DNA of 64,000 bases from Saccharopolyspora_C sp040643635 (GCF_040643635.1 NZ_JBEYUS010000015.1:27297-91296); one strand, 5' to 3'. Numbered from the stretch's first letter, positions 33,290 to 42,551 are shown. The notes: generated by a model not told the origin, from the sequence alone. Translations and numbers: made by a program.

Positions 33290-34654
33290 GTGTCGAGTTC
33301 CACCACAGGAGGACCCTCGATCGCGGGGCGGATGGATCGCCTCCCGCTGATCGGCATGCACCGGAAGGCCACCACCGCCGTCGGGCTGGGGCTCTTCTTC
33401 GACATGTACGAGATCTTCCTGACACCGGTGCTCAGCACCGCGCTCGTGCAGGAGTTCCAGCTCAGCAAGGCCGAACTGCCGCTCGTGCTGGCCTCCACGT
33501 TCCTCGGCATGTTCGTCGGCACGCTGCTGCTCGGCCGGCTCGCCGACCGCATCGGGCGCCGCCGCGCGTTCCTGCTCAGCCTCGCCGTGTACTCGCTCTT
33601 CTCACTGCTGGGCGCGTTCAGCACCGGGCCGTGGATGCTGGCCGCCACCCGGTTCGTCGCCGGCGTCGGCATCGGCGCCGAACCACCGCTGGCGGACGCC
33701 TACCTCAGCGACCTGCTGCCCGCGAAGCGCCGCGGCCGGTACATCGCCTGGGCCTACACCGTGGCGTTCCTCGGCGTGCCCGCCGCAGGCTTCCTCGCGC
33801 ACTGGCTGGTGCCCGCCGCACCGCTGGGCATCGCGGGCTGGCGCTGGATGTTCGCGCTCGGCGCGCTCGGCGCCGTCGTGGTGTTCCTGCTGCGGCGCGG
33901 GCTGCCCGAATCACCGCGCTGGCTCGCCGCCACCGGCAGGCAGGCCGAAGCCGAAGCCCTCGTCGACGAGCTCGAAGCGCAGGCCCGCGCCACCGGGGTC
34001 GAGCTCCCCGAACCCGAACCCGCGCGCGGCGCGCCGCGACCGGCGGGCGGGCTCCGCGACCTCGTCACCGCCCCCTACGGCCGCCGCACCGCGATGATGG
34101 CGGTGTTCCAGGTGCTGCAGACCGTCGGCTACTACGGGTTCGGCACGATGGTGCCGCTGGTGCTGGCCGCGAAGGGCTACGAGATCACCGACACGCTGCT
34201 GTTCAGCGCCGTCACCTACCTCGGCTATCCGGCCGGTGCGGCGCTGTCGCTGCCGTTCGTGGAGCGGATGGAGCGCAAGCACCTGGTGATCACCTCCGCG
34301 CTGGGCATGATGGTGCTGGGTCTCGCGTTCGGGCTGTCCGCCTCGACGCTGCCGATCGTGGCGTTCGGGTTCCTCTACACCGCGATGAGCAACGTGTTCT
34401 CGAACGCGTTCCACATCTACCAGGCGGAGATCTTCCCGACGCACATCCGCGCCACCGCCGCGTCCTGGACGTACTCGCTGTCCCGGCTGACCACCGGCGC
34501 GATGCCGTTCGTGCTGGTGCCGCTGCTGCACGCGCAGGGAGCCGGGGTGCTGTTCGCGGTGGTCGCCGCCGCGATGATCGGGGTGAGCGCGGACATCGGC
34601 CTGTTCGGCCCGCGCTCGACCGGGCGTCCCCTGGAAGACGTCAACGAGCGGTAG
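33290..34654 (+). CDS. MFS transporter (sugar/aromatic-acid porter-like)
   Basis: The 454-residue transporter has 12 predicted helices. Its signatures are GLFFDMYEIFLTPVLSTALV in helix 1, GRLADRIGRRRAF in the 2-3 loop, AGVGIGAEPPLADAYLSDLLP in helix 4 and GLPESPRWLAATGR in the central loop (the PESPRW signature of the sugar-porter branch). Metabolite:H+ and aromatic-acid transporters share these. GTG at 33290 has GGAG six bases upstream. Divergence from the decarboxylase-like gene with TetR operators between suggests import or export of that enzyme's substrate or product. Its 3' end overlaps the convergent MFS gene by 14 bp. Confidence 0.87.
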   Translation: MSSSTTGGPSIAGRMDRLPLIGMHRKATTAVGLGLFFDMYEIFLTPVLSTALVQEFQLSKAELPLVLASTFLGMFVGTLLLGRLADRIGRRRAFLLSLAVYSLFSLLGAFSTGPWMLAATRFVAGVGIGAEPPLADAYLSDLLPAKRRGRYIAWAYTVAFLGVPAAGFLAHWLVPAAPLGIAGWRWMFALGALGAVVVFLLRRGLPESPRWLAATGRQAEAEALVDELEAQARATGVELPEPEPARGAPRPAGGLRDLVTAPYGRRTAMMAVFQVLQTVGYYGFGTMVPLVLAAKGYEITDTLLFSAVTYLGYPAGAALSLPFVERMERKHLVITSALGMMVLGLAFGLSASTLPIVAFGFLYTAMSNVFSNAFHIYQAEIFPTHIRATAASWTYSLSRLTTGAMPFVLVPLLHAQGAGVLFAVVAAAMIGVSADIGLFGPRSTGRPLEDVNER

Positions 34655-35858
34655 CGAGCTCCGGCTCCGGTTCGAAGCGGGCCCGGAACCGCTCGGTGGT
34701 CTGCGGCACCACCAGCACCACCGCGATCGCCAGCACCGGCCCGACCAGCAGCGCCGTGAACGCGGTGGTGTAGCCGCCGTGCTCCACGATGTAGCCGAAC
34801 ACGCCGGGGCTCAGCACCCCGGCCAGCTGCCCCCCGAACATGATCATGCCGCCCGCGGCGCCGGTGAGCCCCGCGGGCAGGCTGCGCAGCGGCACCGAGA
34901 AGCACGGCAGGTACGCCAGCCCCGCCACCCCGCCGAGCACCGTCACGCACCCCACGAACAGCGGCACCGACGGCAGCCGCGGCAGCAGGAACAGCAGCAC
35001 CCCCACCACCAGCATGCTCGGCACCACCAGCAGCCGCGGCCGCCCGCCGAACCGGTCCGACAACCGCCCGCCCAGCACCGTCCCGGCCGCGCCCAGCAGC
35101 GTCGGACCGATCAGCGCCAGGCTCGCCTCGCCGATCGCCAGGCCGTGCACCTCCACCAGGTACGAGGTGGTCCAGGTGCCGATCCCCCAGCTCACCACGT
35201 CGTAGGCGAAGAACATCGCCGCGAACCCCCACAGCACCGGCGACCGCAGCAACCGCCCCACGCCACCGCGGGCCCGCGCGGGACCGGTGAGCTCCGGATC
35301 GAGCGGCTCCGGCATCCACCGCAGCACCGCCGCGAACACCAGCAGCCCCAGCACGGCCACCACCGCGAAACCGACCCGCCAGTCCCACAGCGACAGCAGC
35401 ACCGCGCCCACCACCGACGCCAGCAGCGCGCCCACCGCGTTGGAGCTCTGCATCCACCCGTTCGCGGTAAGCCGCTGCTGCGGGGTGCTGCGCGCGCTCA
35501 ACGCGCTCACCGATGCCCCGGGGAACAGGCCCTGCGCGGCGCCGAAGCACAGCCGCACGACTACCAGCGAGGCGAACGACCAGGCCAGCGCGGTCAACCC
35601 GGTGAACACCGACCACAGCAGCAGCGCGACCGCCGCCACCCGCACCCCGCCGAAGCGGTCCGCGAGCAGCCCGCCGGGGATCTGCATCAGCGCGTAGGTG
35701 AGGAAGAACGCCGACACCACCAACCCGCGCTCCCCGTGCCCCAGCCCGAACTCCTCGCCGATCGACGGCAGCGCCACGTTGATGATGAGCCGGTCCACGT
35801 AGTCGACCGTCCAGGCCGCGAACAGCAGGGCCACGGTGATGCGGGTCGTTCGGTGCAC
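34641..35858 (-). CDS. MFS transporter (ACS family, hexuronate/phthalate-like)
   Basis: The 405-residue protein has 12 helices with ACS-type features: AAWTVDYVDRLIINVALPSIGEE at helix 1 and its loop, MQIPGGLLADRFGGVRV, and GAAQGLFPGASVSALSAR in helix 4. The family moves organic anions such as hexuronates, phthalate or tartrate with protons. GTG at 35858 follows GGGAGGAG. Its last 14 bases overlap the 3' end of the convergent MFS gene. It is divergent from the copper operon. Confidence 0.87.
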   Translation of the reverse strand: MHRTTRITVALLFAAWTVDYVDRLIINVALPSIGEEFGLGHGERGLVVSAFFLTYALMQIPGGLLADRFGGVRVAAVALLLWSVFTGLTALAWSFASLVVVRLCFGAAQGLFPGASVSALSARSTPQQRLTANGWMQSSNAVGALLASVVGAVLLSLWDWRVGFAVVAVLGLLVFAAVLRWMPEPLDPELTGPARARGGVGRLLRSPVLWGFAAMFFAYDVVSWGIGTWTTSYLVEVHGLAIGEASLALIGPTLLGAAGTVLGGRLSDRFGGRPRLLVVPSMLVVGVLLFLLPRLPSVPLFVGCVTVLGGVAGLAYLPCFSVPLRSLPAGLTGAAGGMIMFGGQLAGVLSPGVFGYIVEHGGYTTAFTALLVGPVLAIAVVLVVPQTTERFRARFEPEPELATAR

Positions 35859-36041
35859 GGGCGCTCCTCCCGCCCCTGCGGGGGCGATCGGCCGACGGAA
35901 CGACCGGAACCTACGCCGAACGGGCCGCCGAACGGGAGGCCGTGGCGTGAATTCGATCTTGCGGGCGGGCGGCGCCGCGCTCGACGCTCCGGCACCACCC
36001 GCGCTGAACTGCGCGTTCTCCCCGACCGCGACCGCCCACAA

Positions 36042-36070
36042 TTGACACGCATACCCCCCAGGGGTATACC
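36042..36070 (+). promoter_or_regulatory. Copper promoter with CsoR operator
   Basis: TTGACA (36042-36047) and TATACC (36065-36070) are separated by 17 bp, a near-ideal housekeeping promoter. The spacer and -10 are covered by the inverted repeat ATACCCC-CCA-GGGGTAT (36051-36067). This matches the G/C-tract-flanked-by-AT operator used by CsoR repressors, so binding would directly occlude RNA polymerase. Confidence 0.8.
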
Positions 36071-36115
36071 TGTGCTGGTGAGGGACCGGTGGGCACCGGA
36101 CCGGGGAGGACGGCG

Positions 36116-36397
36116 ATGCACGGGTACACCCAGGACAAGGACGAATACGCCAAGCGGCTGCGCCGCATCGAAGGGCAGGTCCGCGGCCTCGCCAAGATGA
36201 TCGAGGACGACAAGTACTGCATCGACGTGCTCACCCAGATCAGCGCCACCACCAAAGCGCTGCAGTCCGTCGCGCTGGGGCTGCTCGACGAGCACCTCAA
36301 GCACTGCGTGGCCGAAGCGCTCACCGAAGGCGGCGAGGCGGCCGACGCCAAGGTCGCCGAGGCGGGCGCGGCGATCGCCCGGCTCGTCCGGTCCTGA
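36116..36397 (+). CDS. csoR: Copper-sensing transcriptional repressor CsoR
   Basis: The 93-residue all-helical repressor has the Cu(I) ligands Cys35 (KYCIDVL), His60 and Cys64 (DEHLKHCVAE) of the CsoR family, and the DNA-contact region KRLRRIEGQVRGLAKM. Cu(I) binding releases the operator. The ATG at 36116 follows GGGGAGGA. It is the first gene of csoR-copZ-copA, directly behind its own operator, so it is autoregulated. Confidence 0.94.
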   Translation: MHGYTQDKDEYAKRLRRIEGQVRGLAKMIEDDKYCIDVLTQISATTKALQSVALGLLDEHLKHCVAEALTEGGEAADAKVAEAGAAIARLVRS

Positions 36398-36436
36398 CCA
36401 GCACCACGAACCACGAACCACGAGAAGGGGACGTAC

Positions 36437-36646
36437 ATGAGCCAGTCGACCTACACCGTCACCGGGATGACCTGCGGCCACTGCGTGAGCTCGGTGACCG
36501 AGGAGATCAGCGAGATCGCCGGCGTCTCCGACGTCGCCGTCGACCTCGCCACCGGTGCGGTGACCGTGACCAGCGCCGAACCGCTGTCCGACGGCGCGGT
36601 CCGCGGCGCGGTCGAGGAGGCCGGCTACCAGCTGGTGACGGCGTGA
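36437..36646 (+). CDS. copZ: Copper chaperone CopZ (heavy-metal-associated domain)
   Basis: This 69-residue single-domain HMA protein binds Cu(I) through Cys13 and Cys16 in GMTCGHCVSS. The beta-alpha-beta-beta-alpha-beta pattern ends with VEEAGYQLV, as usual. It should hand copper to CopA encoded next. GAAGGGG precedes the ATG. Confidence 0.94.
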   Translation: MSQSTYTVTGMTCGHCVSSVTEEISEIAGVSDVAVDLATGAVTVTSAEPLSDGAVRGAVEEAGYQLVTA

Positions 36647-36717
36647 CCACCGCGGCGGGCGCGGCACCCGCCGCACCCGCCGCTTCCGCACCCCCAGGGG
36701 GAACAGGAGAACGCACG

Positions 36718-38940
36718 ATGAGCACGGGAACGCCGACCGGAACCGGACGGCACGTCGAACTGAGCATCGGCGGCATGACCTGCGCGTCGTGCGCGAACCG
36801 GGTGGAGCGCAAACTGCGCAAGCTCGACGGGGTCACCGCCACCGTCAACTACGCCACCGAGAAGGCCGCCGTCACCTACCCGGCCGAACTCGACCGGCAA
36901 CGGCTCATCGACCAGGTCGAAGCCGCCGGGTACACCGCCACCGTCCCCGAACCGGACGAGACCGACGACGCCGCCGAGACCACCGCGCTGCGCGACCGGC
37001 TGATCACCTCGGCCGTGCTCGCCGCACCGGTGATCGTGCTGGCCATGGTGCCCGCGTTCCAGTTCACCTACTGGCAGTGGGTGTCGCTGGTGCTCGCCGC
37101 GCCCGTCGTCGTCCTCGGCGGCGCCCCGTTCCACCGGGCCGCGTGGACGAACCTGCGCCACGGCGCCACCACCATGGACACCCTCGTGTCCCTCGGCACC
37201 CTCGTCGCGTTCCTCTGGTCGCTGTACGCGCTGGTGTTCGGCACCGCCGGAATGCCCGGCATGACGCACGGCTTCGAGCTCGGCGGCAGCGGCGACGGAT
37301 CCATCTACCTGGAGGTCGCGGCCGGGGTCACCACGTTCATCCTCGCCGGGCGCTACTTCGAAGCGCGCTCCAAGCGGCACGCCGGAGCAGCGCTGCGCGC
37401 CCTGCTCGAACTCGGCGCGAAGGACGTCGCCGTGCTCCGAGACGGGCGCGAACAGCGCATCCCCGTCGACGACCTCGCCGTCGGCGACCTGTTCGTGGTG
37501 CGGCCCGGTGAGAAGATCGCCACCGACGGCACCGTCGACGAAGGCGGCTCCGCCATCGACACCGCCATGCTCACCGGCGAATCCGTGCCCGTCGAAGTCG
37601 GGCCCGGCGACACCGTCGTCGGCGCCACCGTCAACTCCGGCGGACGGCTCGTCGTGCGCGCGACCCGCGTCGGCGCGGACACCCAGCTCGCCCAGATGGC
37701 GCGGCTCGTCGAACAAGCCCAGACCGGCAAGGCCGCGGTGCAGCGGCTCGCCGACCGGATCTCCGCGGTGTTCGTGCCGATCGTGATCGGCCTCGCGCTC
37801 GCCACCCTCGCCGGCTGGCTGCTCGCGGGCAGCGGCGCCGACGCCGCGTTCACCGCCGCCGTCGCCGTGCTCATCATCGCCTGCCCCTGCGCGCTCGGAC
37901 TCGCCACACCGACCGCGCTGCTCGTCGGCACCGGGCGCGGCGCCCAGCTCGGCGTGCTCATCAAGGGCCCCGAAGTGCTCGAATCGACCCGGCGCATCGA
38001 CACCGTCGTGCTCGACAAGACCGGCACCGTCACCACCGGGCAGATGGCGCTCTCCGGCATCCACCTCGCCGATGGCACCGACGAACAGCAAGCGCTGCGG
38101 CTCGCCGGAGCCGCCGAGCACGGCTCCGAACACCCCATCGCCCGCGCCATCGCCCGCGGTGCCGCCGACCGCGTCGGAGAACTCCCCGCGGCCACCGACT
38201 TCGGCAACGTCGAAGGACTCGGCGTGCAGGCCACCGTCGACGGGCACCGCGTCAGCATCGGCCGGATCTTCTCCGGCGAACTGCCCGCTCCGCTGCGCGA
38301 CGCGAAGGCCGCCGCCGAGAGCGCAGGGCGCACCGCCGTCGTCCTCGCCTGGGACGGATCCGCGCGGGCCGTGCTCGACGTCGCCGACACCGTGAAACCC
38401 ACCTCCGCCGAAGCCGTCCGCGGCCTCCGCGACCTCGGGCTGCGGCCCGTGCTGCTCACCGGCGACAACCGGGCCGTGGCCGTCGCCGTCGCCGCCGACG
38501 TCGGCATCGACGAGGTCATCGCCGAAGTGCTGCCGCAGGACAAGGCCGCCGTGATCAGCCGGCTGCAGGGCGAAGGACGGGCCGTCGCGATGGTCGGCGA
38601 CGGCATCAACGACGCCGCCGCCCTCGCGCAGGCCGACCTGGGGCTCGCGATGGGCACCGGGACCGACGTGGCCATCGAAGCCTCCGACCTCACCCTCGTC
38701 CGCGGCGACCTCCGCGCCGCCGTCGACGCCATCCGGTTGTCCCGCGCGACGCTGCGCACCATCAAGGGCAACCTGTTCTGGGCGTTCGCCTACAACGTCG
38801 CCGCCATCCCGCTGGCCGCGGCAGGCCTGCTCAACCCGATGATCGCCGGCGCCGCGATGGGCTTCTCCTCGGCGTTCGTGGCGGCGAACAGCTTGCGGCT
38901 CCGCAACTTCCACCCCACCACCCCAACTGCATCGGAGTGA
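36718..38940 (+). CDS. copA: Copper-exporting P1B-type ATPase CopA
   Basis: The 740-residue pump exports Cu(I) across the membrane. It has one N-terminal HMA domain (GGMTCASCANRV, near residue 20), the actuator TGESVPVE, the intramembrane metal site IIACPCALGLATPT, the phosphorylation site DKTGTVT, the SEHPIARA motif of the nucleotide domain, and GDGINDAAALAQAD. ATG at 36718 is chosen because AGGAG lies eight bases upstream; an in-frame GTG at 36643 overlapping the copZ stop would add a 25-residue Ala/Pro-rich extension. The stop codon TGA lies inside palindrome copy 6, so the repeat defines the protein's end. Confidence 0.94.
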   Translation: MSTGTPTGTGRHVELSIGGMTCASCANRVERKLRKLDGVTATVNYATEKAAVTYPAELDRQRLIDQVEAAGYTATVPEPDETDDAAETTALRDRLITSAVLAAPVIVLAMVPAFQFTYWQWVSLVLAAPVVVLGGAPFHRAAWTNLRHGATTMDTLVSLGTLVAFLWSLYALVFGTAGMPGMTHGFELGGSGDGSIYLEVAAGVTTFILAGRYFEARSKRHAGAALRALLELGAKDVAVLRDGREQRIPVDDLAVGDLFVVRPGEKIATDGTVDEGGSAIDTAMLTGESVPVEVGPGDTVVGATVNSGGRLVVRATRVGADTQLAQMARLVEQAQTGKAAVQRLADRISAVFVPIVIGLALATLAGWLLAGSGADAAFTAAVAVLIIACPCALGLATPTALLVGTGRGAQLGVLIKGPEVLESTRRIDTVVLDKTGTVTTGQMALSGIHLADGTDEQQALRLAGAAEHGSEHPIARAIARGAADRVGELPAATDFGNVEGLGVQATVDGHRVSIGRIFSGELPAPLRDAKAAAESAGRTAVVLAWDGSARAVLDVADTVKPTSAEAVRGLRDLGLRPVLLTGDNRAVAVAVAADVGIDEVIAEVLPQDKAAVISRLQGEGRAVAMVGDGINDAAALAQADLGLAMGTGTDVAIEASDLTLVRGDLRAAVDAIRLSRATLRTIKGNLFWAFAYNVAAIPLAAAGLLNPMIAGAAMGFSSAFVAANSLRLRNFHPTTPTASE

Positions 38941-38984
38941 ACGGACCGTTCGTCCCATCTGATTGGGCGAACGGTCCGTTCACT
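38936..38984. repeat. Nested palindrome, copy 6 (contains the copA stop codon)
   Basis: The left arm is intact, the loop CATCTGATT, and the right arm has one change (GGGCGAACGG). Bases 38938-38940 of its left arm are the copA TGA stop. Confidence 0.93.
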
Positions 38985-39042
38985 TCAACCCGGTTCGACG
39001 ACGGGTGGACGAGCCCGACGAGGCTCCACCGCGACGGGGGCG

Positions 39043-39091
39043 AGTGAACGGACCGTTCGCCCGATCTATCGGGACGAACGGTCCGTTCACT
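39043..39091. repeat. Nested palindrome, copy 7
   Basis: One change in the left arm (GTTCGCCC) and loop GATCTATCG. It lies 36 bp before the stop codon of the minus-strand DUF1015 gene, in the convergent gap after copA. Confidence 0.92.
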
Positions 39092-39127
39092 CGCTCGAAC
39101 GCGGGCCGGCGTCTTCGACGGGCTCGT

Positions 39128-40288
39128 TCACGGGCGCCGCGGGCTCGGCAACGCGCGGAGCACCAGGGCGGGATGCGGGTCGGGGCCGAACGCCGTCGAC
39201 TTCACCGGCAGGCGAACACCGGTCGCCGCTGCCGCCGACAGGTCCATCCGGCTCGGCGGAAATGCGATCGCCGCGATGCCACCGAGTTCCCGCACCGCGT
39301 GCAACGCCCGCGGCGCGCTCGGCTCGTAGAGCACCGGTGACTCCGCCACCGCGTCGAGGTACGCCTGCAGCACCGAGATGTGCATCGCGCGCAACGACTC
39401 CGGGAACCGCGCACACGGCCCCTGCAGGAATTCGGCGTTGGGGCGATCCAGCAGAAAGGCGCGGTCCGACGTGGCGACGATGAACGCGGCACCGTGGTAC
39501 GACCGCGCCCGCAGCACGTCGAGCCACTCCTCGAGCGGCCCGCTCAACGCCGTGATCTGGAACCACTGCTGCGCGGCGGCAAGCGCCTTCCACGGATCGG
39601 CGTGCGGCAACACCCGGTGCACCGGCCGCAACCGCAGCGGACTGCGCTTGGTGTCGACGAGCAGCGCGGGGATGTAGTCCCAGGGACCGCGCCCGTAGCC
39701 GGCCGCGTGCACTTCGCGCCGGAACCGGCGAGCGGCGACGTGGCGGTGGTGCCCGTCCGCGATCAGCGCAGACCGCTCGTGCAGCGCATCGATGATCTCG
39801 CCGCAGGTGGACCGTTCGCCGAGCCGCCACACCCGGTGCTGCTGACCGTCCGGGGTGCGCAATTCCGTCAACGGCCGTTGCCGGGTGGCGGCGTCCAGCT
39901 GTTCGGCAGTGCGGTCGGTTCCGCCGTATCCGAGCAGGATCGGCGGCATGCTCATCCGGCCCTCGCGCATCAGCTCGACCATGGCATCGGTGTGCGCGGG
40001 AGCGATGTCCTCGTGCGGCAACAGCCTGCTGTCCAAGTGCACCGCGGAGATCACGCCGCGTTGCACGCCCAGCGGGCCGACCTGCTCGTAGACGTACATG
40101 GCGGGACGTTCCTCGCGGGCGAGGACCTCGAGGCGCTTCCACTCGTCCAGCAACCGCACCGAGTTCTCGACGTCCACGCGATCCCACGGCGTGGCGTGGC
40201 GGTCGGCGAGACCGCGCAGCCGCTCGGGCGCGAGTACCCAGGCGCGGAACGGGCGGATGTCCACTCCCACTCGTACCGAACTCGTCAC
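39128..40288 (-). CDS. DUF1015-family protein (SerK-like fold)
   Basis: The 386-residue protein has the DUF1015 pattern: an N-terminal DIRPFRAW segment, RHATPWDRVDVENSVRLLDEW, PAMYVYEQ, and the core motif ALIADGHHRHVAARRF. Archaeal members include an ADP-dependent serine kinase, but bacterial members are mostly uncharacterised. In bacteria the motif usually reads ADGHHRYE; here Tyr-Glu is replaced by His-Val, so catalysis should not be assumed. The GTG at 40288 (or 40291) gives a start close to VRVGVDIRPF; no strong RBS is visible. Palindrome copy 7 marks its 3' end. Confidence 0.75.
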   Translation of the reverse strand: MTSSVRVGVDIRPFRAWVLAPERLRGLADRHATPWDRVDVENSVRLLDEWKRLEVLAREERPAMYVYEQVGPLGVQRGVISAVHLDSRLLPHEDIAPAHTDAMVELMREGRMSMPPILLGYGGTDRTAEQLDAATRQRPLTELRTPDGQQHRVWRLGERSTCGEIIDALHERSALIADGHHRHVAARRFRREVHAAGYGRGPWDYIPALLVDTKRSPLRLRPVHRVLPHADPWKALAAAQQWFQITALSGPLEEWLDVLRARSYHGAAFIVATSDRAFLLDRPNAEFLQGPCARFPESLRAMHISVLQAYLDAVAESPVLYEPSAPRALHAVRELGGIAAIAFPPSRMDLSAAAATGVRLPVKSTAFGPDPHPALVLRALPSPRRP

Positions 40289-40391
40289 CACCGCAGTATC
40301 AACCCGCCGCTCCGCGTGTGGTGAAGCGGTCGCGGAAAGCACCGATTTGTGCGCTATGCCAGGGATTTCCTCAACGGAGAGTGATCTTGTC

Positions 40392-40835
40392 TCACCCTGG
40401 AGGGGCGGCGACGAGCGCGGTGCGGAGGTCGTCCAGCGCCGAGTCGACGGCTACGAGGAGGCGGGTGCAGTCCTGCTCGGTGCCGGGCTGCGGCGGGAAG
40501 CACCCTCGTCCCGACAGCTCGGTCACCCGCTGCTGCAACGCGTGCGCTGGGCCGGTGATCTCCGGCGGGTTCTCGATCGAGTCGGTGGCGCTGAGCGCGA
40601 TGTTGCGCACCTGCGCCAAGTAGCGCTCGCAGCGCACGGTGCCGTGCTCAGCAGCACGCGTGTAGCACTCGTCCTGCGTCACGAACCCGATCTTGGTGAT
40701 GACGTCCTGCCTGGACACGCTCGGCGCGTGGTGCTGCACTCCGGGGTCGGTCCGGTAACCGGCGCACCCGGTCAACGCCAGCGCCGCCAGCGCGGAGACG
40801 GCCGCCAGCTTCCGGTGTGATGTCGTCGTTCGCAT
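40392..40835 (-). CDS. Putative lipoprotein, unknown function
   Basis: The 147-residue product has a lipoprotein signal: basic start MRTTTSHRK, hydrophobic core LAAVSALAALALTG and lipobox LTGC with Cys24. The mature part has four further cysteines (DECYTRA, VRCERY, RGCFPP, QDCTRL), which may form two disulfides outside the cell. GAAGGGG precedes the ATG at 40835. No family is recognised. Confidence 0.75.
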   Translation of the reverse strand: MRTTTSHRKLAAVSALAALALTGCAGYRTDPGVQHHAPSVSRQDVITKIGFVTQDECYTRAAEHGTVRCERYLAQVRNIALSATDSIENPPEITGPAHALQQRVTELSGRGCFPPQPGTEQDCTRLLVAVDSALDDLRTALVAAPPG

Positions 40836-40934
40836 CCCTCACCCCTTCCGCAGGTCACGGTACGCCCGGGGTGGGTGCGGGCGGTTCGGCAGGAGGTGAT
40901 CGCCCGCACCCGAGCCACGCCCCCACCCAGCTGG

Positions 40935-40983
40935 AGTGAACGGACCGTTCATCCGATCTACCTGGACGAACGGTCCGTTCACT
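40935..40983. repeat. Nested palindrome, copy 8
   Basis: One change in the left arm (GTTCATCC); loop GATCTACCT. It lies in the 363-bp gap upstream of both the lipoprotein and the AbiEi-like genes, one of the few copies between divergent genes. Confidence 0.92.
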
Positions 40984-41051
40984 CAAGAAGACGTGGCCGC
41001 GACTCCATTCCAGTCATCACATCAGCGCACGGACACGCCACATCTCCATGA

Positions 41052-41100
41052 AGTGAACGGACTCTTCGCTCGATCTAGCTGGAAGAACGGTCCGTTCACT
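41052..41100. repeat. Nested palindrome, copy 9 (diverged)
   Basis: The arms carry several changes (GGACTCTTCGCTC; GGAAGAACGG) but the outer AGTGAACGG and CCGTTCACT are intact, with the common loop GATCTAGCT. Confidence 0.85.
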
Positions 41101-41198
41101 CCGCCACGAGTCGTGGAGTTGTCCACAGGTCGTCGATTCATCCACAGATCTTGAAATCGATGTGGCGCCGAAGTGAATCGAACGGTCATCGTGGAGTC

Positions 41199-42167
41199 AT
41201 GCCGAGGAGAACGATCGCCGACTGGGACGGGGTGGCCACCGCAGCCACCTACGGCGTGATCACGGCGCGCGCTCTCGATGAACTCGGCGTACCGAGATCG
41301 ACGGTCTACCACCGGGCGTCGATCGGCGGCCCGTGGAAACGACTGCTCCCCGGGATCATCATGCTGTCCTCCGGTACCCCCACCCGTGAACAGCACCTGG
41401 ACGCCGCGATCCAGTACGCAGGAACCGGAGCGATGATCACCGGTATCGCCGCGTGCCGGCTGCACGGGATGACGCAGTTCCCCGATACGGAAGAAGTGCA
41501 CATGCTCATCCCGGAATCTCGCAAACGCGCCAGCAAAGGATTCGTCGAAATCGAGCGGACCACCCGCTTGCCGGTGCCGGCATCTCAAAACGGATTCCGG
41601 GTCGATCCTCTCGTCCGGGCACTACTCGACGCGGCACGCCGACTGCCGACCCTGGACCAGGTTCGTGCGCTGCTGGCCGAGGCCGTGCAGCGCGGAATGG
41701 TCACGGCCGGGGCGCTCGCCGCCGAGGTGCGAGCCGGATCGAGGCGGGGGATCGCCCGCTGCCGCGTCGTGCTCGAAGAAATGGAAGCCAACGTCCACTC
41801 CCCCGCCGAGGCGTGGGCCTACCGGTTGGCGCGGAAAGCAGGGTTGCCCAGCATGCAGTGGAACGTCCGGCTGCTCGGACCCGACGGGAAACTGCTGGGC
41901 GTCCCCGACGGCTGGATCGACGAGGTCGGGCTCGCTTGGCAGATCGACTCCCTCAACTTCCACTTGAGACCGGCCGGCTACGAGAACACGGTGCGGCGCC
42001 ACACGCTCATGACCGCCGCGGGGGTCGTCGTCGTGCACACGCTCCCGAAGCACATCCGCTCGAACCCGGTGGCCGTCCTGGACGAGCTCCGGCGCTCGTA
42101 CCAGGTCGCCCGACAACGTCCACGTCCGCAGGTGACCGCCGTTCCGCACCGGCCCGAACGCCGCTGA
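41199..42167 (+). CDS. AbiEi-type N-terminal domain fused to a DUF559/Vsr-like domain
   Basis: The 322-residue protein begins with a winged-helix region of the AbiEi antitoxin type (GVITARALDELGVPRSTVYHR, WKRLLPGIIML). It ends with a DUF559-like, Vsr-fold nuclease-type domain (GVPDGWIDEVGLAWQIDSLNFHL, HTLMTAAGVVVVHTLPKHI). In active DUF559 domains the second acid is usually Glu in an E-x-D-G-x-x-H stretch; here it reads Q-I-D-S-x-x-F-H, so the site is probably degenerate. Such proteins are common orphan genes in actinobacteria and no AbiEii toxin is adjacent. The start is uncertain: ATG 41199 has GGAG only two bases away; ATG 41160 is an alternative. Confidence 0.75.
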   Translation: MPRRTIADWDGVATAATYGVITARALDELGVPRSTVYHRASIGGPWKRLLPGIIMLSSGTPTREQHLDAAIQYAGTGAMITGIAACRLHGMTQFPDTEEVHMLIPESRKRASKGFVEIERTTRLPVPASQNGFRVDPLVRALLDAARRLPTLDQVRALLAEAVQRGMVTAGALAAEVRAGSRRGIARCRVVLEEMEANVHSPAEAWAYRLARKAGLPSMQWNVRLLGPDGKLLGVPDGWIDEVGLAWQIDSLNFHLRPAGYENTVRRHTLMTAAGVVVVHTLPKHIRSNPVAVLDELRRSYQVARQRPRPQVTAVPHRPERR

Positions 42168-42369
42168 CCGCCCTCCCCCTCCACCACCTGCGTCGAAGCT
42201 GCCTGCCGTACCGACCTGCTGCGCCAAGCCCGCCACCGACTCCGGGCAAGGCGCCGAATCCTGCGGCGCCGACACCGCAGGGCCCGGTGTCTGCGCACCG
42301 AACGCTATCGACCATCTCCGCATCACCGCCGCGCGTTCCCTGCACGCGCGGCGGCCTGCTGCTGTCCCG

Positions 42370-42418
42370 AAGTGAACGGACCGCTCGTCCAATTCAGCTG
42401 GACGAACGGTCCGTTCAC
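42370..42418. repeat. Nested palindrome, copy 10
   Basis: One change in the left arm (GACCGCTCGTCC) and the unusual loop AATTCAGCT; right arm intact. Confidence 0.92.
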
Positions 42419-42502
42419 TCGACCGCCCCTGAGCGTCGTGCACCCGGGGTGGGCTCCGCGCCGAAGCGCAGCTCCCCGCACCCGGCGCAAGCCGAGTTCT
42501 GG

Positions 42503-42551
42503 AGTGAACGGACCGTTCGTCCCATCTAGTCGAGCAAACGGTCCGTTCACT
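42503..42551. repeat. Nested palindrome, copy 11
   Basis: The left arm is intact, the loop CATCTAGTC, and the right arm has two changes (GAGCAAACGG). It ends nine bases before the stop codon of the 77-residue minus-strand gene. Confidence 0.92.
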
